A stretch of DNA of 55,215 nt from an uncultured Clostridia bacterium (GTDB lineage Bacteria; Bacillota; Clostridia; UMGS1883), in contig CAKSNY010000012.1 of the NCBI GenBank assembly GCA_934476455.1, positions 1 through 55,215 on the forward strand, written 5' to 3'. Below are positions 7,890 to 17,100 of this stretch, one piece after another. Under the pieces are notes generated by a model. It saw nothing but the letters and a program-made list of their open reading frames with translations. It did not search any database and had not been told where the DNA came from. Both the position numbers and the translations under genes were made by a program. Position 1 is the stretch's first letter; each line of letters opens with the position of its first letter.

Positions 7890-7922
7890 ATGATTGTAAG
7901 AATCTTTAAAGTGCTTTTGTAA
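7890..7922 (+). CDS. Possible 10-residue leader peptide
   Basis: A start codon at 7890 sits behind GAAGGTGGTG with a well-spaced gap and encodes MIVRIFKVLL before a TAA. The site is better than chance for such A+T-rich DNA, but a 10-residue frame cannot be proved from sequence. It may be a leader peptide, or the decayed start of a longer small gene, in the 340-bp gap between the DUF262 pair and the recombinase region. Confidence 0.25.
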   Translation: MIVRIFKVLL

Positions 7923-7983
7923 AAAGTAGAGAGGTTGTTATTTTGGGGAAATTTATTTCATAAAATTATGAGAGGTGGTAAAA

Positions 7984-8148
7984 ATGAATGATTTTCGTAT
8001 GGAATACTACATAGACATTGGAGACGAGCAAAATATAAAGCTTTCAAGCTTAAATGAAAAAGATATGGAAGAGTGGAAAAAAGATATGGAATTACGCGCG
8101 CTTAGTGAATACTACAATAAAAAAATAAAAATAAAACAAAAAATTTGA
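7984..8148 (+). CDS. Small 54-residue protein just upstream of the serine recombinase
   Basis: A frame of 54 codons begins at 7984 behind a strong GAGAGGTGG site five bases upstream. The product is very rich in charged residues (Lys, Glu, Asp), begins MNDFRMEYYIDIGDEQ and ends in a lysine-rich tail, which suggests a small nucleic-acid-associated or helical protein. Its stop lies inside the -35 box of the recombinase promoter, 75 bp before that gene. Small basic-tailed proteins near large serine recombinases can be recombination directionality factors, so this is the nearest candidate for one, but nothing in the sequence proves it. It does not resemble a typical helix-turn-helix excisionase. 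Confidence 0.6.
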   Translation: MNDFRMEYYIDIGDEQNIKLSSLNEKDMEEWKKDMELRALSEYYNKKIKIKQKI

Positions 8149-8173
8149 TTTTAAGAAGCGGTTTTGCTATAAT
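8145..8173 (+). promoter_or_regulatory. Sigma-A-type promoter of the serine recombinase gene
   Basis: TTGATT at 8145-8150, a 17-bp spacer and a perfect TATAAT at 8168-8173 lie 51 bp before the recombinase start. This is a vegetative-type promoter. I see no sigma-E, sigma-G or sigma-K-like boxes here, which matters for how the cotJC junction could be controlled. Confidence 0.7.
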
Positions 8174-8223
8174 TATTGTATGAATAAATAGTTGCCGTTT
8201 TTTTCTGGAAGGAGGATATTTTA

Positions 8224-9672
8224 GTGAAAGTAGCGGCAGCTTACATACGAGTTTCCACTGATGATCAGCTTGAGTACAGTCCTGACAGTCAGTTAGAAAA
8301 AATAAAACTCTATGCAGAAAGAAATCAAATTTTATTGCCTAAAGAATTTATATTTTTAGATGAAGGCATAAGCGGAAGAAATGCGAGCAAGCGACCTGCA
8401 TTTAATGAAATGATTGGTCTTGCTAAACGCAAACCAAAGCCCTTTGATGTAATACTTGTTTGGAAATACAGCAGATTTGCACGAAACCGTGAAGACAGTG
8501 TTGTTTACAAGTCCATGCTCAGAAAAGACCTGAATATTGATGTCATTTCAATTAGTGAAGATGTTGGCGATGATAAGATGTCTATTCTTTTCGAAGCAAT
8601 GATTGAAGCGATGGATGAATATTACAGTATCAATCTTGCCGAAGAAGTTAAGCGAGGAATGACGGAAAAGGCAAAAAGAGGTGGCGTGTTATCAATAGCC
8701 GGGTATGGATACAAAGTTGAAAACGGTAAGTATGTTATCGTACCGGAAGAAGCAGAAATTATCCGTAAGGTATTTAACGACTATACGAACGGTAAGGGAT
8801 TTTTATCTATTGCTAAATCTTTAAATGCTATGGGCATAAGAACGCATAGGGGGAATCAAATAGAAAATAGGACAATCGAATATTGGCTCAACAATCCTGT
8901 TTACATTGGTAAAACTCGTTGGAATCCGGATGGAAAGTTATCGAGGAATTACACAGCAACAACAGCTATTATAACCGATGGACCACACGAAGCTATAATT
9001 GATATGAAAACATGGGAAAAAGTTCAGGAGAAAATGCGCGAGCAAAAAGCAAAGTACAGAAAGTATTATGATCCTGACAGAAAAGAATTGTCTCATTGGT
9101 TAGTAGGAATCGTTAGATGTGAAAAGTGCGGTGCCGTATTGTCTAACCAAGGTGGATTTTATGGATGCTCTAACAGAAGCAGAGGAACTTGCAAAGGTGT
9201 TGGATACATAAAAACATCTAAGTTAGATGGGATTGTTTTAAATGCTTTATCTGATGTGGCACTTCCAAATGTAAAACTTGCGTTTGCTGAACCTGAAACC
9301 ATTGAGCGTATTGAAACAGAAGATGAAAGCTTAATTATTTCAACTCAGATACAACGACTTGAGATTCGTTTAGATCGTATCAGATTAGCTTACGAAGATG
9401 GTGTAGATACACTTCAGGAATATAAGGCAAATAAAAAAAGTCTTCTTGATGAAATTGCAAACTTGAAAGCTTTAATGAAGGAAAAGAATGCTGAAGAACA
9501 ACCTAAAGCAGTTGAAAAGATAAATAAGAAGGAACTTCGCAGATTAACAGAAATTTTGAAAGATGAAAGTGTAAACAATGTTGAGAAAAACAAAGTTGCA
9601 AGGTCGATTTTCAAAGAAATTGTCAAAGGCGGGGACGATGGAAAAACGCTTAAATGCGTATTTTGGAGATAA
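8224..9672 (+). CDS. Large serine recombinase (site-specific integrase) of the cotJC element
   Basis: The 482-residue protein is a large serine recombinase. The resolvase domain has the nucleophile Ser11 in AYIRVSTDDQ, with the active-site region WKYSRFARNRED near 80. It is followed by a recombinase domain (about 160-260), a zinc ribbon with Cys299, Cys302, Cys315 and Cys323, and a C-terminal coiled coil rich in Glu, Lys and Leu (about 365-460). Such enzymes insert or excise an element at a short core without host factors, the direction being set by a small partner protein. The start is GTG, supported by GGAAGGAGG eight bases upstream; there is no better ATG. The gene ends 36 bp from the break in cotJC, so it is almost certainly the enzyme that put the element there. 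Confidence 0.95.
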   Translation: MKVAAAYIRVSTDDQLEYSPDSQLEKIKLYAERNQILLPKEFIFLDEGISGRNASKRPAFNEMIGLAKRKPKPFDVILVWKYSRFARNREDSVVYKSMLRKDLNIDVISISEDVGDDKMSILFEAMIEAMDEYYSINLAEEVKRGMTEKAKRGGVLSIAGYGYKVENGKYVIVPEEAEIIRKVFNDYTNGKGFLSIAKSLNAMGIRTHRGNQIENRTIEYWLNNPVYIGKTRWNPDGKLSRNYTATTAIITDGPHEAIIDMKTWEKVQEKMREQKAKYRKYYDPDRKELSHWLVGIVRCEKCGAVLSNQGGFYGCSNRSRGTCKGVGYIKTSKLDGIVLNALSDVALPNVKLAFAEPETIERIETEDESLIISTQIQRLEIRLDRIRLAYEDGVDTLQEYKANKKSLLDEIANLKALMKEKNAEEQPKAVEKINKKELRRLTEILKDESVNNVEKNKVARSIFKEIVKGGDDGKTLKCVFWR

Positions 9673-9707
9673 TTTATAGGTAAGGAAGAAACACTCAAAC
9701 AGTTGCA

Positions 9708-9806
9708 ATCCGGTCCACCGTACTGTGATATTATTACCTTTGCCATCCTGGGGTCGGGATTTTTAATTTTTATCGGATATTGTAACTTCTTTTCATATAC
9801 CCACAT
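9708..9806 (-). pseudogene. cotJC: cotJC, 5' fragment (33 codons) interrupted by the element
   Basis: Reading leftwards from the ATG at 9806, the frame begins MWVYEKKLQYPIKIKNPDPR and continues to ISQYGGPD, a close match to the start of spore coat protein CotJC, a manganese-catalase-like protein of about 190-220 residues. CotJC normally continues with GELGA or similar; here it changes to an unrelated CNCLSVSS at 9,707. The present frame runs on for about 97 meaningless codons antisense to the recombinase gene. The remaining five sixths of the gene must lie beyond the element's left end. It sits four bases after the cotJB stop, in normal operon order. If the element excises precisely in the mother cell the gene would be restored; otherwise it is inactivated. 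Confidence 0.9.
9711..9720. other. Probable attachment-site core (attR) at the element/cotJC junction
   Basis: The ten bases CGGTCCACCG are an inverted repeat, CGGT and ACCG, around a non-palindromic central CC (GG on the cotJC strand). That is the geometry expected for a serine recombinase crossover, where the central two bases set direction. They encode Tyr-Gly-Gly-Pro of the conserved QYGGPD in CotJC, and cotJC homology ends just beyond, at 9,708. The assignment rests on position and symmetry only; the matching copy at the element's left end is outside the window. Confidence 0.55.
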
Positions 9807-9810
9807 ACCC

Positions 9811-10071
9811 TCAGCTCCTCTCTTTTTCCCATGTCCACGGGCTGTCTATCCATTGCCACGGTGGTATTACCGAAGATGAAGAAGCCGTCAGCGGTCCATA
9901 TTCGGTTTCGTATTCGTCACGCAGTTTCTTTGCTTTTTCCACCGTTTCGGTATACAGCTCCAGCGCTCTTATGCAATCGGGATGTGTGTCAAGGTAGAGC
10001 TGTAAATCATACGCAAAAAAATCTGCTTCCTGAACGGCGCGCAGCTTTGCACGTCTTGCGTTTGCATCCAT
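9811..10071 (-). CDS. cotJB: Spore coat protein CotJB
   Basis: The 86-residue product matches CotJB: an N-terminal helix MDANARRAKLRAVQEADF, then AYDLQLYLDTHPDCIRALELY, and the conserved proline and tryptophan end PPWQWIDSPWTWEKE. The length is that of the family. CotJB works with CotJA and CotJC in the inner spore coat and is made in the mother cell. Its start codon overlaps the cotJA stop (TAATG), and AAAGGAGG within the end of cotJA is its ribosome site. It is intact although its downstream partner cotJC is cut. Confidence 0.93.
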   Translation of the reverse strand: MDANARRAKLRAVQEADFFAYDLQLYLDTHPDCIRALELYTETVEKAKKLRDEYETEYGPLTASSSSVIPPWQWIDSPWTWEKERS

Positions 10072-10280
10072 TATTTTGCGCCTCCTTTTAAAAACTCTGC
10101 GCCGTATACGCCTAAAGGCTTATTCAGCTCGGGGAATATTGTTCCGTTTGTAAAACCCTCCTGCATACTGTAGGTGCGCCCTATCATTTGGAACGGCACA
10201 TACGCATATGCAAGCGGCAAACTTTTAAGGCAAGTGCATTTTTCCGGCGGTTTAATTTCTATGTCAAGCAAATCTCGCAT
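10071..10280 (-). CDS. cotJA: Spore coat-associated protein CotJA
   Basis: The 69-residue product carries the CotJA signature: two Cys in EKCTCLKSL, LAYAYVPFQ, and GTIFPELNKPLG. The start at 10280 was chosen over the longer frame because AGGAAAGGA lies nine bases upstream and the family begins close to this point. It is the first gene of the cotJ operon. The 185-bp gap to tetR on its upstream side holds its promoter, which I could not assign: a CATATTAT near 10,323-10,330 resembles a sigma-E -10 box, but no convincing -35 partner is visible. Confidence 0.9.
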   Translation of the reverse strand: MRDLLDIEIKPPEKCTCLKSLPLAYAYVPFQMIGRTYSMQEGFTNGTIFPELNKPLGVYGAEFLKGGAK

Positions 10281-10397
10281 AAATACAATTCCTTTCCTAC
10301 TAGAATTTGAGAAATTCCTCTGTATATAATATGCCGCGATAAGACAAATTTCTACAAAAATAAGCAGGTTAAATTCAAAAAAAACGTGTAATTTGTA

Positions 10398-10456
10398 TTG
10401 CAATTATTAACCTCTTATGTTATTATTGGCATATAAGCCAATAATAACATAAGAGG
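10398..10456 (+). promoter_or_regulatory. Promoter and perfect 20-bp palindrome in front of tetR
   Basis: A promoter with TTGCAA at 10398-10403, a 17-bp spacer and TATTAT at 10421-10426 runs into a perfect inverted repeat: CCTCTTATGTTATTATTGGC at 10411-10430 and its exact complement at 10437-10456, separated by ATATAA. The -10 box lies in the left arm, and the right arm supplies the AAGAGG start of the tetR ribosome site. The size and symmetry fit an operator for two TetR dimers, so autorepression of the operon is very likely. In RNA the same sequence would be a 20-bp hairpin hiding the ribosome site. Confidence 0.85.
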
Positions 10457-10465
10457 AGCGGCGTC

Positions 10466-11164
10466 ATGGCGAAGAGAAAAGACAGTTTAGAATCACGCAA
10501 GCGGATATTATCAGCCTGCGTCAAGCTTTTTATAGAAAACGGGTATATAAATACAACGATGGCCGAAATTGAAAACGAGGCAAACGTATCAAACAGCACA
10601 TTTCAAAACCTGTTTCGCTCAAAAAGCGGAGTGCTGATGGATTTGGTTGAATTTATGTTTTCCAATCAATTCAGTGTTGCCGAAAAGTTTACCGGTAAAA
10701 ATATTAAACCAATATTCATATATGCGGTAGAAACATCAATACAATTGACACTTACAGAGCTTAATGAAAATTTAAGAGAAATCTATGTTGAAGCGTATAC
10801 GTTTCCGCAGTCGGCAGAATATATATATCAAAAAACCTCTACAGAGCTTTATAGAATATTCGGACAATATTTGCCCGGTTACACGGAAAGCGATTTTTAC
10901 GAGCTTGAAATCGGTACTGCGGGAATTATGCACAGCTATATGGCAAAACCGTGTGATAAATACTTTACGCTTGAAAAAAAGCTACAGCGCTTTTTATCGA
11001 TGAGTCTGAGCGCATTTTCCGTTCCGCCGGAGGAACAGAAAGCAGTATTGGACTATATGTCCGGTATTGATATACGCAAAACGGCAAATTTAGTTATGCA
11101 GGCTCTTTTTAAGGAGCTTGCAATGAAATTTAATTTTGAATTGAATGAAAGTGAAATTAAGTAA
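10466..11164 (+). CDS. TetR/AcrR-family transcriptional regulator
   Basis: The 232-residue protein has a TetR N-terminal DNA-binding domain (SRKRILSACVKLFIENG at 11-27, then MAEIENEANVSNSTFQNLFRSKSG, with recognition helix around 42-48). The C-terminal part is helical and of no identified ligand class. It probably binds the palindrome at 10411-10456 and represses itself and the two giant-protein genes 17 bp downstream. The start follows AAGAGGAG, part of the palindrome. It is divergent from cotJA across 185 bp, so it might also affect the spore-coat genes, but the palindrome is placed for its own promoter. Confidence 0.9.
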   Translation: MAKRKDSLESRKRILSACVKLFIENGYINTTMAEIENEANVSNSTFQNLFRSKSGVLMDLVEFMFSNQFSVAEKFTGKNIKPIFIYAVETSIQLTLTELNENLREIYVEAYTFPQSAEYIYQKTSTELYRIFGQYLPGYTESDFYELEIGTAGIMHSYMAKPCDKYFTLEKKLQRFLSMSLSAFSVPPEEQKAVLDYMSGIDIRKTANLVMQALFKELAMKFNFELNESEIK

Positions 11165-11181
11165 TAAACGGAGGTATTGGC

Positions 11182-14100
11182 ATGAAATCAAAACATTTAC
11201 TGAGTATTGCCCTGACATTTTGCATGCTGCTCGGCGCTGCACTGCCCCCTGCTTTTGCAGACAGCAAAAATTTCGGCGGCAGAGCCGAAATCAAATGGTC
11301 GGATTGCTCTTCCGGCTGGGGTACGGTTACACTTGAAAGCGGAAAAATCCTTAAAGCCGGCGAAGGCAGCAAGCTTGAAGATATCTCAAGCGATAAGTCG
11401 GTATTTAAACAGTTCCGCTATAATCGCGGCATAAATTATTATACGGGCAACAGCGATGACACGGTTTTTGCGTATGATGTGTATCAGTCCGACTACGGTG
11501 CACGTCTTGCCGATGGCAAATACTTTTATGCCGTATATAACAAAGCAAACAACAGAAAAAACTATAAGGTTGACCTTGCCGCAAGATTCAGCGGCGAGCT
11601 GCAGCAGCTTATCAAAAAAGGTGATATTGAAGCAGCAATTGTTGCTGAAACCGACAACTATAAGGGAACTACCAATAAGCAGCGCGGCGTTGCAAATCTT
11701 CGGTTTTACTCGAATCAATCTTCAATACAGCAGGAAATAACAACCTCTGAAAGCTGGTATGACGGAACGCGCACCGTTTCTGCGGATTGGATAAAGCTTA
11801 ACTCCGACATAACAAGAATGATGCTTAACCTGCGTTCAAGCAGAACCGGGCTGAAAAAATTTAATAAAAGCTCCGTGCAGAAGGTAAGGGTTTTTCTGCG
11901 CGACAACGTTGGTCCGTCTGTTAAAGACTGCGGTATTGAAGGCGGCGATTTTACCACGCGCAAAAATGTAAACGGCGCAGAGGTGAAAACGGCAAAGGTC
12001 GGCAGCAAAATTCAGTACTATGTTCGTTTTGACGAAAAAGTGTCGATTAAGGATGCGTCAAAACTTAAGCTTCGCCTTAAGGCAGACCCGCAAAAAAACA
12101 CGGACAAAGCGGCGTTTGACGCAGAAATTGTCGCTAACGGTATTAAAGGCGACAAAATAATATTTGAATATACTGTTCCCGATAATACGGCAAATACAAA
12201 CGGCGAGCTTACGGTTTTCCTTACACCGTCGAAGCTTATCAACGGAAAAGAATGTATCACGGACGTTGCGGGAAATGCTCTTAAGGACGATTCCATAGAA
12301 GGGTATTTTTCCAACAGCAAAAATACCGTTGACGACACTTATACAAGAATTAACAAACGCGCTTTTGAAGAAAACAGCAAAAAATTCTATCCGCCTGTCA
12401 GCCAGATGAGCGATGTAAGCTGTAATCTCTACGGCTCTGTTCCGACTGAGATAATAGGAAAAAACGGAGCGCAGCCCGTTATCTTTTCGGAAAGCAGCAC
12501 AAAGGAACCTATTTTCAGGCTTGTTCTTGACGATGAGATACAAAAATCATCTCTTACAGCCGATACAAAGCTTAAGCTTCAGGTATACGACCAAAACGGA
12601 AGCAAAATTAACAATACATACGTATATGCCAACCTTGCAGGCGCAAGGGTAATCGGCGTAAACGGCAATGTTACGGCGAACGGTATAAAATCGGACGCGC
12701 ATACGGAATTGTATTTCCGCTATCTTCCGCAAAAGATTGACGGACACCCTATATACCGCATAGATTTTGCAGGCGAATATAACGATAAGGGTTTTGTATT
12801 CTCCGATGATGCAATTACCTGTAAAGGTCAAAAGCTTCGCAATATATCAGACCTTGAGGTAAACGGTAATTACTTGTCCGTTCCCAAGCAGTATATAAGC
12901 CTTCTCCCTAAAAGTATAGGTGTGCGCGTAGATACCCAGCCGCCCGTTCTCACAAAAACAAATATTGCTGCAAAATGGGCAAAGCAGATAAACCCCGATG
13001 CAAGCATAACCTTTTCGGACGAGGGAAACCTTGACTTTGTAAAGGGAGCGGAAATTTCACTTGTAAACTATGACAGCAATACCTCGCAAAAGCTTAAGGT
13101 TAAGCTTGAAGGCTCGGATAAGGTTACAGATACGCTTACCCTGCCGCTTAACAGAACATCTTCCGGAAAGACAAGCGCCTCCATTGATTTAAGCAGCATA
13201 CGTCTTCTTACGGACTATCCGTCAAATCTTCCGCTTTATCTTGAATATGCGGTGTATGACGAGGCAGGCAATAAAACAAGCAACGCCGGGCAAAAGAATA
13301 TTCTTTTGCATCTTGATAACACCGCTCCCGTTGTAACAGGTGTTGAAGAAATCAGAAACGGGCGCGATCTTACCGTAAAATACAATGTAACGGATACGGG
13401 TGTCGGCAAAATCGACCCGTTTATTGAATACATACTTAAAAATTATGAAAAAAACACCGACGAAACCTTAAACACAAATGACAGCGGGCAACGCATAAAT
13501 ATAAATGCAATCGATGACAGCTATGACACCTGGCAGGTATTTGCAAAATTCCGCGACACCGTCGGCAATGTCAGCGACTGGAATAAATCCGGCATATATG
13601 CAACTGCGTCAAGAAACTTCCAGTTTGAACTTATAGACAGTGCACAAAGCATTGTATCGGATAAGCATGATATAAGAATGAATATTATAAAGCCTGCCTC
13701 CGATTCAAGCTTAAGCTTTGAGGTGCGGTACGGCTGGAAACGCGGCTCGGCGGCAAAAAGCTCCGATATTAAGTCGTCAAAAACGTTTAGCAGCATTGAG
13801 GCGCTCGAGGCGTTTGACTTTGCAAGCGAGGATATTCAAAGGCAATATAACGGCGGCAATCTTTTTGACGGTGAATTTTCTCTGTATATACACACAACCT
13901 TAAAGCCGGACAATAACTATCAGGCTCATTCGCAGACATACTATTTTGATATAACCCCGCCCGATGCAAAAATATTTGTTCAAAAAGACCGCGAGGGTGT
14001 AAACAACTTTACAAACATCACATATTATCTAAACGATGACAGCGCTTCCTATAATCAGGGGATATATGTTAAGGAAAGGAATATTGATTTTTCCGAGGGC

Positions 14101-17100
14101 AATGCACCTGTAATGACACTGTTTATCGGCGACAAAATAGCCGAGGAGTATGTCCTTTCCTCCTACGCTTCTATGCAGACAATTGATTTTTACAAAAACT
14201 TTGCGGGAGATGCGCGCTATATTGATGAAACAACCGCGCACGTTGAAATAACGTTTAAGGACAAATTCGGTCACAGCAGCACTGTTAAAAGCGATGAATT
14301 ATTTATTGACCTTAAAACCCCGACTGCGGCAGGTATACTGCTTTCCCCCGGTAATCTTGCCGTTCGCAGTGATGGAACTTATATTATCAACAGCTTTGAC
14401 GAAGTAAAGTCCATTTCGGGATTATTCTATGACGAACCGTTTGATTTCACCGAAAATAACGAGCCGGTATTTGACAAGCTTGATATTGCCTGCGAACAGG
14501 TCGGAATATACAACACACAGCGCGTAAGTATTGACCCTGCTTCAGGTATTTATACGCGTGAAATTAAAAACCCGATACAAAGCGACTTTTTCACCACATA
14601 TGACAACGGCGCACTAAAGTATATGTACACCTTCTACAGTACGGATATGGGCGGAAACAGAGCAACGCAGTCGGTTTTCTTTACGATTGACAACACCGCC
14701 CCGACAATGTACTTTACAAATATGGAAAATTTAGGCCATATGACAAATGCGGAAAGTGTTGCGGCAGAGCTTCGTTATTCATATGATACATACGAAACGC
14801 CCGACGATATAGATATTACGGTGACGGGCGCAACGCTTGAAGATAAAAGTGAAATGGGCGTTATAAAGCTTAAGATTACACAAAACGGAACCGTAACGGT
14901 TAAAACCGTTGATAAAATGGGAAAATCGGACACAAAGAGCTTTGAGGTAAGCTGTTTCGACCGCCAAAGCCCGTCTATAACGTTTGATTCGCAAAATCAA
15001 ACGCCCGTATCGGGGGCTGCAAAGTATGGGGAAATTTCCTTTACGGTTTCGGATAATGATTCTTTAAGCGTTCCGTCCGTTGCAATTACGCGCGCAGAGC
15101 CTTCCGACAAAGATTTCTTTGAAGATACCGCGTCCGGGCGTGCGGAAAGCACCGGCACCGATGACGCACCCGTGTATGAGCAAAACGGATATTTCAACGA
15201 CCCCACCGGACTTGCTTTTGCAAATATTATTTCCGCAAATCAGGGTTCATACGGTATTTCGTCAAGCTACACACTGCAATACGGCGCAATTCCCGACGGA
15301 CAGTACGGCGTTTATGTACGCGTTTCGGACAGTGCCGGAAATGTAAGCACGATGAAGCTTGCAGACATTCAAACCTCGTCCTCTACGGCTGAAACCTCCG
15401 TTGGGTATACTCCGGACGGCACAGTTCCCACAGGCGGCAGCGTAAATGCAAAGGTATCAAGCGATATACCGATTCAGCTAACCGGCGTTTATGAGGCGGA
15501 CGACGTTACAGCCGCTATGCAGGAAAATGCAAAGAAACGCCGCAAAGACGGTTACAGTTACACCTTGAACGGAGAAGCGCGGCATCTTACGTTTGACGAG
15601 GCAATTTCCAAATACGGCGACATTCGTATGAAATATCAAACAGACCCGACAACACTTACGGATGAAGATAAAATTTTGGTAAAATACAATCCTTTCGGCG
15701 ACAATATCGGAAGGTATGAATTTTTCCTTACATCTTCGCAGTATGTTGAGCCTGTAGGCGATATGCTTGACTATCTTATAAACGAATGTCTGTGCGGAAT
15801 TGATTACGAAGGAAACGTAACGCCAAACGAGGGCTATATGGCATATATCGAAGAACGCACCTACAACAGCGAGGTTCGTCCGCTTCTTATGGACTTCTGG
15901 GAAAGAGTTCCGGGACCGGGCGCCGCACCCGATATATATGTTCCCGACGTTCCGAACGATATGTTGAATGTCACAGCATATAATGAAAACGACACAACCG
16001 GCTTTGACGGCTGGCAGGTTCCCTCTGACATTGACATTTCCTCTCTTACAAAGATAGGCGATGACCGCACGGATATGAATTTTGAAATTTTAAATCCGCT
16101 TTGCGGCAAGGAATACGTTACGACAGAGGAACTTTACACAGTATTTGACACCGGGCTTGAATTGTCCGTTTTGGAATACGACGTTGCATCCGGGCTTTAT
16201 AGAAACCCGCTGGGTACTGATTTATATGTCTTTATCGGCGATCTTTCCGAGGACCTTACAGACCATATGAGCGCGTTTCTTAAAGATTACACCGCTGTAT
16301 ATAAAAATCCGTTTTCCGAGCATGCCCAAGAAAGAGCATACGGTGATATAAAAACTGTTTTAAACGCGCTTCGGCGTTATCAATCCATACGTGAAAAAGA
16401 AATGGAAACCATTGCCGAAAAATATGCGAGCAACTATATGGCAATAAGCGGCAAAGCATTTTCAACGGAACATATCCTGTCGTTTACGGATAACATAGAC
16501 AAGGTATACGGTGTAATGGATAAGCTTGGCAGAAAAACACAGCTTCCGCTTTTAATCAACTGGATTGACAAATCACGCCCGCATGTTCCCGCAGAAAACA
16601 TTTCATTTACGGTTGAAGGGAGCAATCTTTCGTCAACACATACAAACGCACCGCTTGCTACCGTTACCGTTACCCTTCCCGACGACGGAGTTTACAGTGA
16701 ATACCGCATCTCGAATCTTCCTGAGGGCGCTGTAGGTCAGCCGGAGGACGGTACCGCGCTTTATCGCAGCTTTACATTTGACGTAACGGACAACTGCGAT
16801 GTTTCGTTTGATGTTTCCAATCCGAGCGGAACAGATACAACCCCGTACCGCCAGGTTTATGTTGTTGATAAATTTGACAGAAGCGCCCCCGCGTGCAGCG
16901 TGGTATATTCACCGCGCAAGAGCGCAAACGGCGCGCCTGTAAACACAGATGTAACCGTTTCTTTGGCGGATATAAGCGATAATCTTACCATTTCCGATGA
17001 AATAAGCGTAAATGCAACTTCCTATACCTTTAAGGAAAACGGCAGCTTTACATTTACACTTACAGACAATGCCGGTAATACGACTGATATTCCCGTTGTT

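Larger units (their letters stand above)
1..9715. mobile_element. Integrated mobile element, right end inside cotJC; left end outside window
   Basis: The stretch from the left edge to about 9,715 is markedly more A+T-rich than the host DNA to its right and carries integrase, recombinase, toxin-antitoxin-like and restriction-like genes. Its right boundary is fixed by the cotJC reading frame, which follows the family sequence for 33 codons and then breaks at 9,708. A large serine recombinase ends 36 bp before the break, the usual place for the integrase of such an element. The left end is not in the window, so total size and cargo (phage, ICE or genomic island) are unknown; no capsid, tail or conjugation gene is visible here. 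The tyrosine integrase at 392 suggests that an older second element lies within or beside this one. Confidence 0.8.

Noticed and set aside
1..9715. Prophage or conjugative element identity
   Set aside because: No capsid, terminase, portal, tail, relaxase or type IV secretion motif in the visible part; only recombinases and cargo can be supported.
9414..9806. A 130-codon minus-strand frame beginning as cotJC and running into the element
   Set aside because: Only the first 33 codons are CotJC; the rest is antisense to the serine recombinase coiled coil and has no coding character, so it is described as a broken cotJC.
10281..10397. Sigma-E-type promoter for the cotJ operon
   Set aside because: A CATATTAT-like -10 box is visible, but no -35 box of the right kind at the right distance, so no promoter is claimed.
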